Below, one piece after another: positions 1 to 6,637 of a stretch of 29,067 bases of DNA. The stretch spans positions 1 through 29,067 of the forward strand of contig JAHHUE010000012.1 in NCBI GenBank assembly GCA_020024155.1. Direction: 5' to 3'. The DNA comes from Oscillospiraceae bacterium. GTDB lineage: Bacteria; Bacillota; Clostridia; Oscillospirales; Ruminococcaceae. Position numbers and translations under genes: made by a program. The notes under the pieces were generated by a model. That model searched no databases. It had not been told where the DNA came from and worked only from the letters and a program-made list of their open reading frames with translations. Position 1 is the stretch's first letter, and each line of letters opens with the position of its first letter.

Positions 1-149
1 AATTACAACGTCCAAACCACGACATTTTGCAACATTGCGTAAGATTTGCCAACACAAGAAGCATAGCCAAAAAATATTTTTATATGCCCTCTGGTTTTAT
101 ACAGAGTGTTATCAGCTGTTATATTATTTACTTGTTCTATAAAGTGACC
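1..149 (-). pseudogene. kdpD: KdpD N-terminal fragment, frameshifted, runs off window
   Basis: Translating the minus strand just after trkA gives an open stretch that includes GHIKIFFGYASCVGKSYAM. This resembles the start of the KdpD sensor-kinase input domain, including its Walker A box (family form close to GYAAGVGKT). After YAM (CAT at 33-35) the match moves to another frame, where it reads AKCRGLDVVI up to the window edge. Relative to the usual spacing, about five codons plus one base are missing there. There is no ATG, GTG or TTG start between the in-frame TAA at 150-152 and the match. KdpD senses K+ limitation and turgor, so a place directly after a TrkA-type K+ regulator makes sense. 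I read it as a decayed gene; the rest lies outside the window. Confidence 0.65.
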
Positions 150-169
150 TTATATATAAAAATTATATT

Positions 170-832
170 TTACACCTTTTTACTTTTTATATGGAAACAT
201 TGTTGTACATCTTTTATTTCGCCGATAACCAAAATAATATCGCCTTCTGAAAAACGAGTGTTGGAATCAATATTAACTGTCATTGTGCGACCATGTTTAA
301 ATGCCATAATATTTAAGTTGTATTTATGTCTTATATCAAGTTCTTCTAATGTTTTACCATCCCAAGATTTTGGTACTTCTACTTCAAAAATAGCGTGACT
401 ATCATCAATATCAATAAAATCTACAATATGGTCACCACTGTGTTTAATTGCTGTCCAGTTTGCAAGCTGTTTTTCTGGATATACAACTTGGTCTGCTCCG
501 TTTTGCAAAAGGAATTTTGCCTGAACATCTCTTGCTGCTCTGGAAATAACTTTTTGCGCACCAAGTTCTTTAAGCAAAGATGTGATTTCAAGTGAACTTT
601 GGAAGTCATCACCTATTGCAACAATACATACATCAAAATTTCTTACACCCAAAGAAGATAAAAATTCTTCATTTGTTGCATCACCTATTTGGGCGTTTGT
701 TACATAAGGCAAAACAACATCAACAAGAGCATCGTCTTTATCTATTGCCATAACATCGTGTCTAAGCTCATAAAGTTTTTTTGCAGTGTGACGGCCAAAT
801 CTACCTAATCCAATTATTAAAACAGATTTCAT
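170..832 (-). CDS. trkA: TrkA/KtrA family K+ uptake regulatory protein
   Basis: Cytoplasmic RCK (regulator of K+ conductance) protein of 220 residues, the usual size for single-copy KtrA/TrkA subunits. It should bind a nucleotide and gate a membrane K+ channel subunit (TrkH/KtrB), which is not in the window. It opens MKSVLIIGLGRFGRHTAKKL, a Rossmann GxGxxG nucleotide-binding start. A conserved acidic residue follows the second strand (MAIDKDD), and a TrkA-C domain lies at about residues 135-215 (VEVPKSWDGKTLEELDIRHK). The start is the ATG at 832, preceded by TTGAGGAG. The frame stays open upstream to a TTG at 949, but that stretch covers the promoter and a hairpin and does not look coding. 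A kdpD remnant follows directly. Confidence 0.9.
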   Translation of the reverse strand: MKSVLIIGLGRFGRHTAKKLYELRHDVMAIDKDDALVDVVLPYVTNAQIGDATNEEFLSSLGVRNFDVCIVAIGDDFQSSLEITSLLKELGAQKVISRAARDVQAKFLLQNGADQVVYPEKQLANWTAIKHSGDHIVDFIDIDDSHAIFEVEVPKSWDGKTLEELDIRHKYNLNIMAFKHGRTMTVNIDSNTRFSEGDIILVIGEIKDVQQCFHIKSKKV

Positions 833-884
833 AAAATTCTCCTCAATATACAATATAGTAAAAACTATAAAATAATTAAAAGTT

Positions 885-910
885 AAAAAAGAAGAGCTGA
901 CAAGCTCCCC
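885..910 (-). terminator. Promoter-proximal hairpin plus U-run in the trkA leader
   Basis: On the minus strand the RNA can fold GGGGAGCU-loop-AGCUCUUC (plus positions 891-910, 8 bp with two G-U pairs, 4-nt loop), followed by six U (885-890). This has the form of an intrinsic terminator. It begins only a few bases after the predicted trkA transcription start. The ACP-like gene upstream already has its own terminator at 1006-1029, so this one may act as an attenuator of trkA. Confidence 0.55.
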
Positions 911-920
911 CATGCATAAT

Positions 921-949
921 AGTTTATTATTTATACAATATTCCGTCAA
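921..949 (-). promoter_or_regulatory. trkA promoter
   Basis: Minus strand: -35 TTGACG (944-949), 17-nt spacer, -10 TAAACT (921-926). The start would fall near 914, about 80 nt before the trkA ATG. A-rich repeats in 10-bp steps lie just upstream (961-1000). Confidence 0.6.
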
Positions 950-960
950 GTACCTAAATT

Positions 961-1000
961 AAAATATAAAGAAATATAAAGAAATATAAAGATTTACAAA
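961..1000. repeat. 10-bp AT-rich tandem repeat
   Basis: Four imperfect copies of GAAATATAAA (961-970, 971-980, 981-990, and the divergent 991-1000). The period is one helical turn. They begin 12 bp upstream of the trkA -35 box, where phased A-tracts could bend DNA or act as an UP element. Confidence 0.7.
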
Positions 1001-1029
1001 GAAAATCACCTGCCTAAATTGACAGGTGA
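1000..1029 (-). terminator. Terminator of the ACP-like gene
   Basis: TCACCTG-loop-CAGGTGA inverted repeat, followed on the minus strand by a T-rich stretch (TTTTCTTTG). It begins 9 nt past the end of the ACP-like gene. Confidence 0.75.
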
Positions 1030-1037
1030 GATAATTA

Positions 1038-1277
1038 TTATTCTATTGCATCTGCAATTGCATCAATCAAGCAACCAACATTTTTATAGTCACTTGCATC
1101 TCTGCTTAATACACAATCAAAAGTATTCTCAAAATCTATTACGAAGTCTATAATTTCTTCATCGTCCATTTCAAGTTCACTGAAAGTTGTATCTTCGCTG
1201 ATACTTCCATCATCATCTTTATAGAGATAAGAGTAAAGATTTAATAAAACTTCTTCAAGAATTTCTTCTCTTGACAT
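1038..1277 (-). CDS. Acyl-carrier-protein-like protein without the phosphopantetheine serine
   Basis: 79 residues, acidic and helical, the size of an acyl carrier protein. The segment LEMDDEEIIDFVIDFENTF (residues 35-53) lines up with the ACP helix-II signature L-G-x-D-S-L-(D/E)-x-V-E-L-V-x-x-(L/F)-E-x-x-(F/Y). Asp39 sits where ACPs carry the modified serine, so it cannot be a normal holo-ACP. Other serines (2, 25, 27, 33, 58, 62) are not in the motif. The ATG at 1277 has a strong AGGAGG site 7 nt upstream. It is a single-gene unit with its own promoter and terminator, and no fatty-acid or polyketide gene lies nearby. The ACP-like fold is inferred from sequence pattern only, and the role is unknown. 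Confidence 0.75.
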   Translation of the reverse strand: MSREEILEEVLLNLYSYLYKDDDGSISEDTTFSELEMDDEEIIDFVIDFENTFDCVLSRDASDYKNVGCLIDAIADAIE

Positions 1278-1309
1278 AGTTTTGTCCTCCTGTTAAATTG
1301 ATTACTACC

Positions 1310-1338
1310 AATATATATCATTTTTTATTTACAGTCAA
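1310..1338 (-). promoter_or_regulatory. Promoter of the ACP-like gene
   Basis: Minus strand: -35 TTGACT (1333-1338), 17-nt spacer, -10 TATATT (1310-1315). It overlaps an opposing plus-strand promoter and sits inside a 13-bp inverted repeat (1314-1326 and 1341-1353). Confidence 0.75.
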
Positions 1339-1355
1339 TGAAAAAATGATATACT
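1328..1355 (+). promoter_or_regulatory. Rightward promoter overlapping the ACP-like gene promoter
   Basis: Plus strand: -35 TTTACA (1328-1333), 16-nt spacer, -10 TATACT (1350-1355). The start would lie near 1362, about 80 nt before the ATG at 1440. The two -35 boxes share base 1333, so only one polymerase could bind at a time. Confidence 0.55.
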
Positions 1356-1439
1356 TTAAATATATAATTTGTAATATGTTGTCATAATATATTTATGATA
1401 TAAAAATTGTTTATAAATATGATTTATGAAAGGATTTAT

Positions 1440-1952
1440 ATGGATATGTACATAAATTGAAATTTATTTACTATTCAGTCAGAGAAAACAGTAAACCAAG
1501 TGCAAAAAGTAAACGATAATGTAACAAAACATAATGTTGGAATGAAGTTGGGACAAGCAAGTGTTCACTCTAATAAAGATACTGTTTATTTATCCCCTTA
1601 TGGAAGAACAAATAGTATTGTTTCTGGATTGGAAAAGCTTAAAAATCAGATTGAGGACAGAAGAAGTGAATTTCTTGCAAAAGCAAATGAAGAAGATAAA
1701 CCAGCAGAAGTAATAAAGGCTGAAATGGATTCTTTTGACCAACAGATTAAAAATATTGATAAGCAAATTGTACAAATTACTATCCAACAGATGAGCCAAG
1801 ATATTGAAAAGGCAAAGCAAAAATCAAAAATAAGCTCAAATAAGCCTAAAACAAGACAAGAAATTGAAAATACAGGTTATAATAACTCAAAACTAGAATT
1901 TTACAAAGTTAAAGAAATTCAATACAATAGTGAAAATATTGAAAAAGATTAA
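1440..1952 (+). pseudogene. Unknown coiled-coil protein, start region interrupted by in-frame TGA
   Basis: Not recognised with confidence. An ATG at 1440 with a GAAAGGA site 5 nt upstream reads MDMYIN, then TGA (1458-1460), then stays open in the same frame to 1952. The longest uninterrupted reading starts at GTG 1500 (150 residues); ATG 1542 is another choice. Neither has a convincing ribosome binding site. Residues about 40-110 of the GTG form are charged and heptad-like, as in a coiled coil of FlxA-like type (LEKLKNQIEDRRSEFL, then DQQIKNIDKQIVQITIQQM). The rest is polar and lysine-rich. It has no signal peptide or membrane segment. It is either a pseudogene with a nonsense mutation, or a real gene starting late behind a six-codon leader. 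Confidence 0.5.
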
Positions 1953-2105
1953 ATAATGTTTATAAAGATTGTATGATTATAAATGGAAGAATAAAGAGTT
2001 AATTTATAGAAGTTAATAGTTATCTTTAATAATTATAATTGTATAAGTATATATAGCCATAAAGCACCGAGCGTTAAAAAATGGGTTTAGTATTACATAA
2101 AATAA

Positions 2106-2138
2106 AAAGAGCTATCTGTAAAAAGATAGCTCTTTTCT
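2106..2138 (+). terminator. Rho-independent terminator
   Basis: Perfect 12-bp stem AAAGAGCTATCT / AGATAGCTCTTT with a 6-nt loop, ending in a T-run. It lies 150 nt past the end of the unknown coiled-coil frame. The A-run on its left side means it could also work leftward. Confidence 0.8.
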
Positions 2139-2375
2139 AGTATAAATTTATCATACTTACATTTAATATACATAAATAATTAGACTTATTTTACAGCAAA
2201 TAAAAATTATTTTTATTGAGGGTAAACAAAATCCTTTATGAAAGTATTTTATATGATTATTGTATAAATAATTTTATTTAAAAAAATCAATAAAATTAAA
2301 TGATAATATTGCTTGAAGTATTACTAGATATTTTGAGAATAATTTATCGTCAGTTAGTTTAATATATATTTTTAT

Positions 2376-2410
2376 ATAAAAAAGAAAACCCTGGAAAACC
2401 AAGGTTTTCT
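2376..2410 (-). terminator. Terminator of the rplM-rpsI operon
   Basis: AGAAAACC / GGTTTTCT stem with an inner TGG / CCA extension, followed on the minus strand by TTTTTTATAT. It begins about 20 nt past the rpsI stop. Confidence 0.85.
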
Positions 2411-2431
2411 GTAAATAACCCAAAAGGGAAA

Positions 2432-2830
2432 TTATCTTTTTGAGAACTGTGGAGCACGACGAGCTGCTTTGAGACCGTATTTTTTTCTTTCTTTCATACG
2501 TGGGTCTCTTGTCAAGAAGCCTGCTTTTTTAAGTTCTGGACGAAGGTTTTCATCGTATTGGAGCAATGCTCTGGAAAGACCATGACGGATAGCGCCAGCT
2601 TGACCAGAAACACCACCACCGTTTACATTAACAACGATGTCAAATTTGTCAGCTGTGTTTGTAAGTGTGATTGGCTGACGAACGATGAGTTTGAGTGTTT
2701 CAAGACCAAAGAAATCGTCAATGTCTCTGCCGTTGATTGTGATTTTGCCGTTACCGCTGTAAACTCTAACTCTTGCTACGGAAGATTTACGACGGCCTGT
2801 ACCGTAGAAATATGCTTTTGTTTCGTACAT
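2432..2830 (-). CDS. rpsI: Ribosomal protein S9 (uS9)
   Basis: 132 residues, normal bacterial length. It opens with the S9 signature YFYGTGRRKSSVARVR and contains VNGGGVSGQAGAIRHGLSRAL. It ends in the conserved basic tail KKYGLKAARRAPQFSKR, which reaches into the P-site of the small subunit. The ATG at 2830 has a GGAGG site upstream. It is the second gene of the usual bacterial rplM-rpsI pair, 21 nt behind rplM, and is followed by a terminator. Regulation is expected to come with rplM from the shared leader. Confidence 0.97.
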   Translation of the reverse strand: MYETKAYFYGTGRRKSSVARVRVYSGNGKITINGRDIDDFFGLETLKLIVRQPITLTNTADKFDIVVNVNGGGVSGQAGAIRHGLSRALLQYDENLRPELKKAGFLTRDPRMKERKKYGLKAARRAPQFSKR

Positions 2831-2851
2831 AATAATTATCCTCCTTAAAAA

Positions 2852-3280
2852 TTAAAGTTCAATAGCTTCTGGTTTTTGTGCAGCCTGTTCGTGTGTTGCA
2901 CCTTTGTAAACTCTGAGTCTTGTCATAGCTTTTGCACCGATTTTGTTGCCTGGCAACATACCTTCAACAGCAAGGTACATAGCTTTGTCAGATTTTGTAG
3001 CCATCAATGTACGGTAGTTAACGGATTTCATACCGCCAATCCAACCTGTGTGATGATGGTGGAATTTATTGTCAAGTTTTGAACCTGTCAAAACTGCTTT
3101 GTCACAGTTGATGATAACAACATGGTCACCGCAGTCTACGTTTGGTGTGTATGTTACTTTATGTTTACCGTTCAAAAGAACAGCAGCTTTTGCAGCAACG
3201 CGGCCAAGTGGTTTGCCAGCTGCATCAATTACGTACCATTTGCGTTCTACTTTTGTAGGGTTCTGAAGAAATGTACTCAT
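2852..3280 (-). CDS. rplM: Ribosomal protein L13 (uL13)
   Basis: 142 residues, full length. Recognisable segments include WYVIDAAGKPLGRVAAKAA near the N-terminus, the L13 signature region MLPGNKIGAKAMTRLRVYKG and GDHVVIINCDKA. It is a large-subunit protein needed early in 50S assembly. The ATG at 3280 is preceded by CAGGAGG. It is the first gene of the rplM-rpsI operon, with a strong promoter and a leader hairpin upstream, consistent with the autoregulated L13 leaders known in Firmicutes. Confidence 0.97.
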   Translation of the reverse strand: MSTFLQNPTKVERKWYVIDAAGKPLGRVAAKAAVLLNGKHKVTYTPNVDCGDHVVIINCDKAVLTGSKLDNKFHHHHTGWIGGMKSVNYRTLMATKSDKAMYLAVEGMLPGNKIGAKAMTRLRVYKGATHEQAAQKPEAIEL

Positions 3281-3328
3281 GATAATCCTCCTGATAAAAT
3301 TTTAAATATATATAATTCTTTTCAAATT

Positions 3329-3347
3329 AAAAAGCCTTTGTAAAGGC
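3329..3347 (-). promoter_or_regulatory. Leader hairpin with U-run of rplM
   Basis: On the minus strand the RNA starts almost directly with GCCUUUACAAAGGC followed by UUUUU. It is a compact terminator-like element between the predicted start (about 3348) and rplM. L13 leader RNAs are known in Firmicutes; whether this matches that family was not tested. Confidence 0.5.
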
Positions 3348-3354
3348 AATGTCT

Positions 3355-3382
3355 AGTATACCATATAAAAAGTAAAAGTCAA
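3355..3382 (-). promoter_or_regulatory. rplM-rpsI promoter
   Basis: Minus strand: -35 TTGACT (3377-3382), 16-nt spacer, -10 TATACT (3355-3360). It is one of the closest sigma-A matches in the window, as expected for ribosomal protein genes. Confidence 0.8.
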
Positions 3383-3486
3383 TTGATTTTAAGTAAAAAA
3401 TTAACTGTTTACAAATTATCTCTTGTTTTCTATATATTTTCTCTGTTTTACTCTGTTTTTCTCAATTGGCAAATTAACAAAAAGAC

Positions 3487-3515
3487 TTGTTTTATATTTG
3501 TAAAACATATATAAT
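3487..3515 (+). promoter_or_regulatory. ttcA-alr promoter
   Basis: Plus strand: -35 TTGTTT (3487-3492), 17-nt spacer, -10 TATAAT (3510-3515). Just downstream (3529-3550) a weak AAGCCT / AGGTTT hairpin runs into six T, similar in position to the leader hairpins of rplM and trkA. Confidence 0.65.
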
Positions 3516-3612
3516 ATTATAACTATAAAAGCCTAAAAATAAGGTTTTTTGGATATTAACAGAAAAATTTACAAAAAAATTTATATATACAGTTTATAAT
3601 TATGGAGAATAT

Positions 3613-4353
3613 ATGTCACAACACTTTCAAAGACTTTGTGGTCTTACAAGAAAAGCCATTGTAGGCTATGATATGATACAGGACGGAGACAGAATTTGCG
3701 TTGGTGTTTCCGGTGGTAAAGACAGCGTTGCCTTGGCTGTTGCACTTAAAAAATTACAAAGTTATATAGGTATAAAATTTGACCTTATTGCAGTTACACT
3801 TGACCCTAGATTTGATGGAAATGATACAGATTATTCTGTTTTGGAAAAATTTTTTGAAGAGCAGGGTATAAAGTATGTTATAAAAAGAACAGATATTGGT
3901 AATATAATTTTTGAACAAAGAAAAGAAACTAATCCTTGTTCTTTGTGTGCAAGAATGCGCCGTGGTGCTTTGCACGATATTGTAAAAGAACTTGGATGTA
4001 ACAAAATTGCTCTTGGACATCATCTTGATGATGCAATAGAAACATTTTATATGAACTTATGGAATGAGGGCAGAATAGGCACTTTTAGTCCGGTTACATA
4101 TCTTTCTATAAAAGATATAACTATGATAAGACCTTTTGTTCTTGCTATTGAACAGGATGTTATCAGAGCTGTTAATGAATTTCAAATGCCGATTGTAAAA
4201 TCAACTTGTCCGGCAGACGGAGTTACAAACCGTCAAAATATGAAAAACTTTGTTATGGAAAGATGCAAGACTGATACATCTTTCCGTCAAAAGAGCCTTA
4301 ATGCGTTTCAAAAGAAAGATTTGGACGGTTGGGGACTAAAAAATAAAATATAA
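3613..4353 (+). CDS. ttcA: TtcA-type tRNA 2-thiocytidine synthetase (PP-loop ATPase)
   Basis: 246 residues. An N-terminal adenylating PP-loop SGGKDS lies at residues 33-38. Two cysteines in PCSLCARMRRG (Cys109, Cys112) and one in KSTCPADG (Cys199) fit the TtcA-type [4Fe-4S] ligands. GHHLDDAIETF (residues 135-145) is the family's second motif. The enzyme class activates a tRNA base with ATP and inserts sulfur; TtcA acts on cytidine 32. Other members of the TtcA/TtuA superfamily act on other positions, so the target base is less sure than the chemistry. The start is the ATG at 3613 after GGAGAATAT. The gene lies 15 nt before alr and probably shares its transcript. Confidence 0.85.
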   Translation: MSQHFQRLCGLTRKAIVGYDMIQDGDRICVGVSGGKDSVALAVALKKLQSYIGIKFDLIAVTLDPRFDGNDTDYSVLEKFFEEQGIKYVIKRTDIGNIIFEQRKETNPCSLCARMRRGALHDIVKELGCNKIALGHHLDDAIETFYMNLWNEGRIGTFSPVTYLSIKDITMIRPFVLAIEQDVIRAVNEFQMPIVKSTCPADGVTNRQNMKNFVMERCKTDTSFRQKSLNAFQKKDLDGWGLKNKI

Positions 4354-4368
4354 AGGAAGGAATACATT

Positions 4369-5520
4369 ATGACTTTAACAGAAAAGCACTGTTGGGCAGA
4401 AATATCCATAGATGCAATAAAAAATAACTATAATTTCATAAAAAAGAGTTTTAACAGACCATTTTATGTTGTGCTTAAAGCTGATGCTTATGGTCATGGT
4501 GCAAAATATCTTGCGAAAGTATATGAAGAAATGGGTGCTTACGGCATAGCTGTTTCTTGCTTTGCAGAGGCAATGGAAATAAGAAAAACAGGTGTAAGAC
4601 TTCCTATACTTATTCTTGGTTACACAAGTCCGGAACTTGCAACTCAGCTTTCAAGAAATCAGCTCAGCCAGTGTGTACATAGCTTGGCTTATGCAAAGGA
4701 ATTGCAGAAAAATAGCTTATATCCGATAGATTGTCATTTGAAACTTGATACTGGTATGGGCAGAATAGGCTTTGACCTTGTTGGAGATAAAGAAAACGCA
4801 CTTTTGCAAATGAAAGAACTTCGCAAGCTGACAAATCTTCGTTTTACCGGTATTTTTACACATTTTCCAGTTGCTGACAGCCTTGGCGAAAATGAAATTG
4901 CATACACCCAAAAACAAATTGACTTGTTTAACGAAGCGTATGAATATCTTACTATGTACGGCTTTGACTTTAAAATTATACACGGACAAAATTCAGCAGG
5001 TATTTTAAGAAAACTTGGCAACAAGTTTAATGTTATGCGTGCAGGTATAATTCTTTATGGAGAAACCCCATCAGAAGAACTTAGAGGCTGTAATTTAATT
5101 CCGGTAATGGAAGTTAAAACAATTGTTACACACGTAAAAACAATAAAAGAAGGTCAGTATATTGGATATGGTATAAATTTCCGTTCAAACAGAAAAATGA
5201 AAATTGCAACTATTGCCATTGGTTATGCAGATGGATTGCCACGAACTTTAAAAGACAAAAACTATGTTATGAAAATAAATGGTGGATATTATCCGTTGAT
5301 TGCAGTTTGTATGGACCAGTGTATGCTTGATGTTTCTTTTGGAGATATAAAAGTTGGCGATGAAGTTATTGCTATGGGTGGAACAGATAAAACAAGCTTT
5401 AACACTATTGCCCAGAAAATAGGAACAATAAATTATGAGATATCTTGTGGTGTTCAAAGAAGAGTACCAAGAGTTTATACACAAAATCATAGAATTGTTC
5501 ATATCGAAAATAATATGTAA
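4369..5520 (+). CDS. alr: Alanine racemase
   Basis: 383 residues, typical length. The PLP lysine is Lys37 in VVLKADAYGHGA. A GMGRIGF segment follows and MRAGIILYGE closes the barrel. IGYGINF carries the catalytic tyrosine at the start of the C-terminal beta domain, and MDQCMLD is the usual substrate-loop signature. It interconverts L- and D-alanine for peptidoglycan in the cytoplasm. The start ATG at 4369 has GGAAGG upstream. It is the second gene after ttcA and is followed at once by a strong terminator. Confidence 0.96.
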   Translation: MTLTEKHCWAEISIDAIKNNYNFIKKSFNRPFYVVLKADAYGHGAKYLAKVYEEMGAYGIAVSCFAEAMEIRKTGVRLPILILGYTSPELATQLSRNQLSQCVHSLAYAKELQKNSLYPIDCHLKLDTGMGRIGFDLVGDKENALLQMKELRKLTNLRFTGIFTHFPVADSLGENEIAYTQKQIDLFNEAYEYLTMYGFDFKIIHGQNSAGILRKLGNKFNVMRAGIILYGETPSEELRGCNLIPVMEVKTIVTHVKTIKEGQYIGYGINFRSNRKMKIATIAIGYADGLPRTLKDKNYVMKINGGYYPLIAVCMDQCMLDVSFGDIKVGDEVIAMGGTDKTSFNTIAQKIGTINYEISCGVQRRVPRVYTQNHRIVHIENNM

Positions 5521-5524
5521 AAAT

Positions 5525-5555
5525 AAAGCACCTGTTGTAATAACAGGTGCTTTTT
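5525..5555 (+). terminator. Terminator of ttcA-alr
   Basis: Perfect AAAGCACCTGTT / AACAGGTGCTTT stem with a 5-nt loop and a T5 run, 5 nt after the alr stop. Its A-rich left arm could also stop leftward ispE transcripts. Confidence 0.9.
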
Positions 5556-5612
5556 ATTATTGTTTTAACTAAATTTTAATTTGGTGTTGATAACTTTTAC
5601 TATGTAAATTAT

Positions 5613-6488
5613 TTATTTCCTTTTTTTTACACTAGCACCAAAAGGTACAGGTGTTGCAATAAAAACAGATTTTATTGTTTTACGCAAAACTTTTGTAGCA
5701 TTAAGTGCTTTTTCTTCGCTGTCAAAAATTCCAAATACAGCAGCACCACTTCCGGTCATAACACTTCCAAGTGCTCCAAGCTCAATAAGTTGTTGTTTTA
5801 TTGGTTGTGTTGCGTCACTTTGTGCTGCAATTTCCAAATCATTTGCAAGATATTTTGCAACATCATAAATGTTTTTTTCTTTTATAGCATTTATAAGTTT
5901 ATCTGTTTCAATTTTATTTTTTATGCCTATTTTATCATAGTTAGCAAAAGCTTGAGGAGTTGAAACACCTTTTTGCGGCATACATATAACAAAAAAACAA
6001 TTAGGCATATCAGGTGCAGGCAAAATAACATCTCCTGTGCCTTGAACTCTTTTTGTACCACCGTGAAGCATAAAAGGAACATCACTGCCAACCATAAGAC
6101 CAATTTCGCACATTTGCTCTAATGAAAGTCTTGTTTTGTACATATAGTCAAGACCAACAATAACACCAGCGGCGTCAGCACTTCCACCAGCCATACCGGC
6201 TTTTATAGGCACTGTTTTTTTTACATGAATATGTACACCACCTTTAATTTTGGTGTATTCAAAAAATTTTACGGCTGCTTTTATAGCAGTGTTTTTTTCA
6301 TCAGTTGGGATAAATTTTGCATTACTGGAAATAGATATTTTATCAGATTGTTTTGTAAGAGTTATGCGTTCAAAAATAGAGATTGTCTGCATAATCATAT
6401 CCAAAAGATGATAGCCTTTTTCATCAATACCGGTTATATCAAGACTTAAATTAACCTTTGCAGGAGCTATAACAGTTACTTGTTCCAT
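5613..6488 (-). CDS. ispE: 4-diphosphocytidyl-2-C-methyl-D-erythritol kinase
   Basis: 291 residues, GHMP kinase fold. APAKVNLSLDITG near the N-terminus and PIKAGMAGGSADAAG (the ATP-binding glycine loop) are diagnostic of IspE. GSVMTGSGAAVFGIF is the third GHMP motif. It phosphorylates CDP-methylerythritol in the non-mevalonate isoprenoid pathway. I chose the ATG at 6488 (MEQVTVIAP) because GAAAGG lies 7 nt upstream of it; the ATG six bases earlier is too close to that site. It is a single gene divergent from gltX. Confidence 0.95.
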   Translation of the reverse strand: MEQVTVIAPAKVNLSLDITGIDEKGYHLLDMIMQTISIFERITLTKQSDKISISSNAKFIPTDEKNTAIKAAVKFFEYTKIKGGVHIHVKKTVPIKAGMAGGSADAAGVIVGLDYMYKTRLSLEQMCEIGLMVGSDVPFMLHGGTKRVQGTGDVILPAPDMPNCFFVICMPQKGVSTPQAFANYDKIGIKNKIETDKLINAIKEKNIYDVAKYLANDLEIAAQSDATQPIKQQLIELGALGSVMTGSGAAVFGIFDSEEKALNATKVLRKTIKSVFIATPVPFGASVKKRK

Positions 6489-6526
6489 AGACATACCTTT
6501 CAAATTTAATAAGTATAATTATGTTT

Positions 6527-6555
6527 ATAATAGCACATATAACTGCAATTTTCAA
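6527..6555 (-). promoter_or_regulatory. ispE promoter
   Basis: Minus strand: -35 TTGAAA (6550-6555), 17-nt spacer, -10 TATTAT (6527-6532). Its -35 box directly abuts the gltX -35 box. Confidence 0.7.
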
Positions 6556-6583
6556 TTGACAAAAGTGTAATAAAATCTATAAT
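6556..6583 (+). promoter_or_regulatory. gltX promoter
   Basis: Plus strand: consensus -35 TTGACA (6556-6561), 16-nt spacer, consensus -10 TATAAT (6578-6583). It gives a leader of about 45 nt. Confidence 0.8.
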
Positions 6584-6637
6584 ATATAATAGATAATTAT
6601 GTTTTCAACATTATGTTATGTTTTAAGGAGAATATAT

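Larger units (their letters stand above)
1953..2431. other. Intergenic region of 479 nt with no gene seen
   Basis: Very AT-rich. Apart from the two terminators listed (2106-2138 and 2376-2410), I see only short open frames without ribosome binding sites and a 9-bp inverted repeat (2270-2278 with 2289-2297). Confidence 0.6.

Noticed and set aside
27..398. Plus-strand frame of 123 codons at the left edge
   Set aside because: It runs opposite trkA and the kdpD remnant, and no ribosome binding site is seen.
833..949. Longer trkA reading from a TTG at 949
   Set aside because: This stretch is the promoter and a hairpin, and the ATG at 832 has a clear ribosome site and the family start.
961..1000. 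CRISPR-like repeats
   Set aside because: The 10-bp units are directly adjacent with no spacers.
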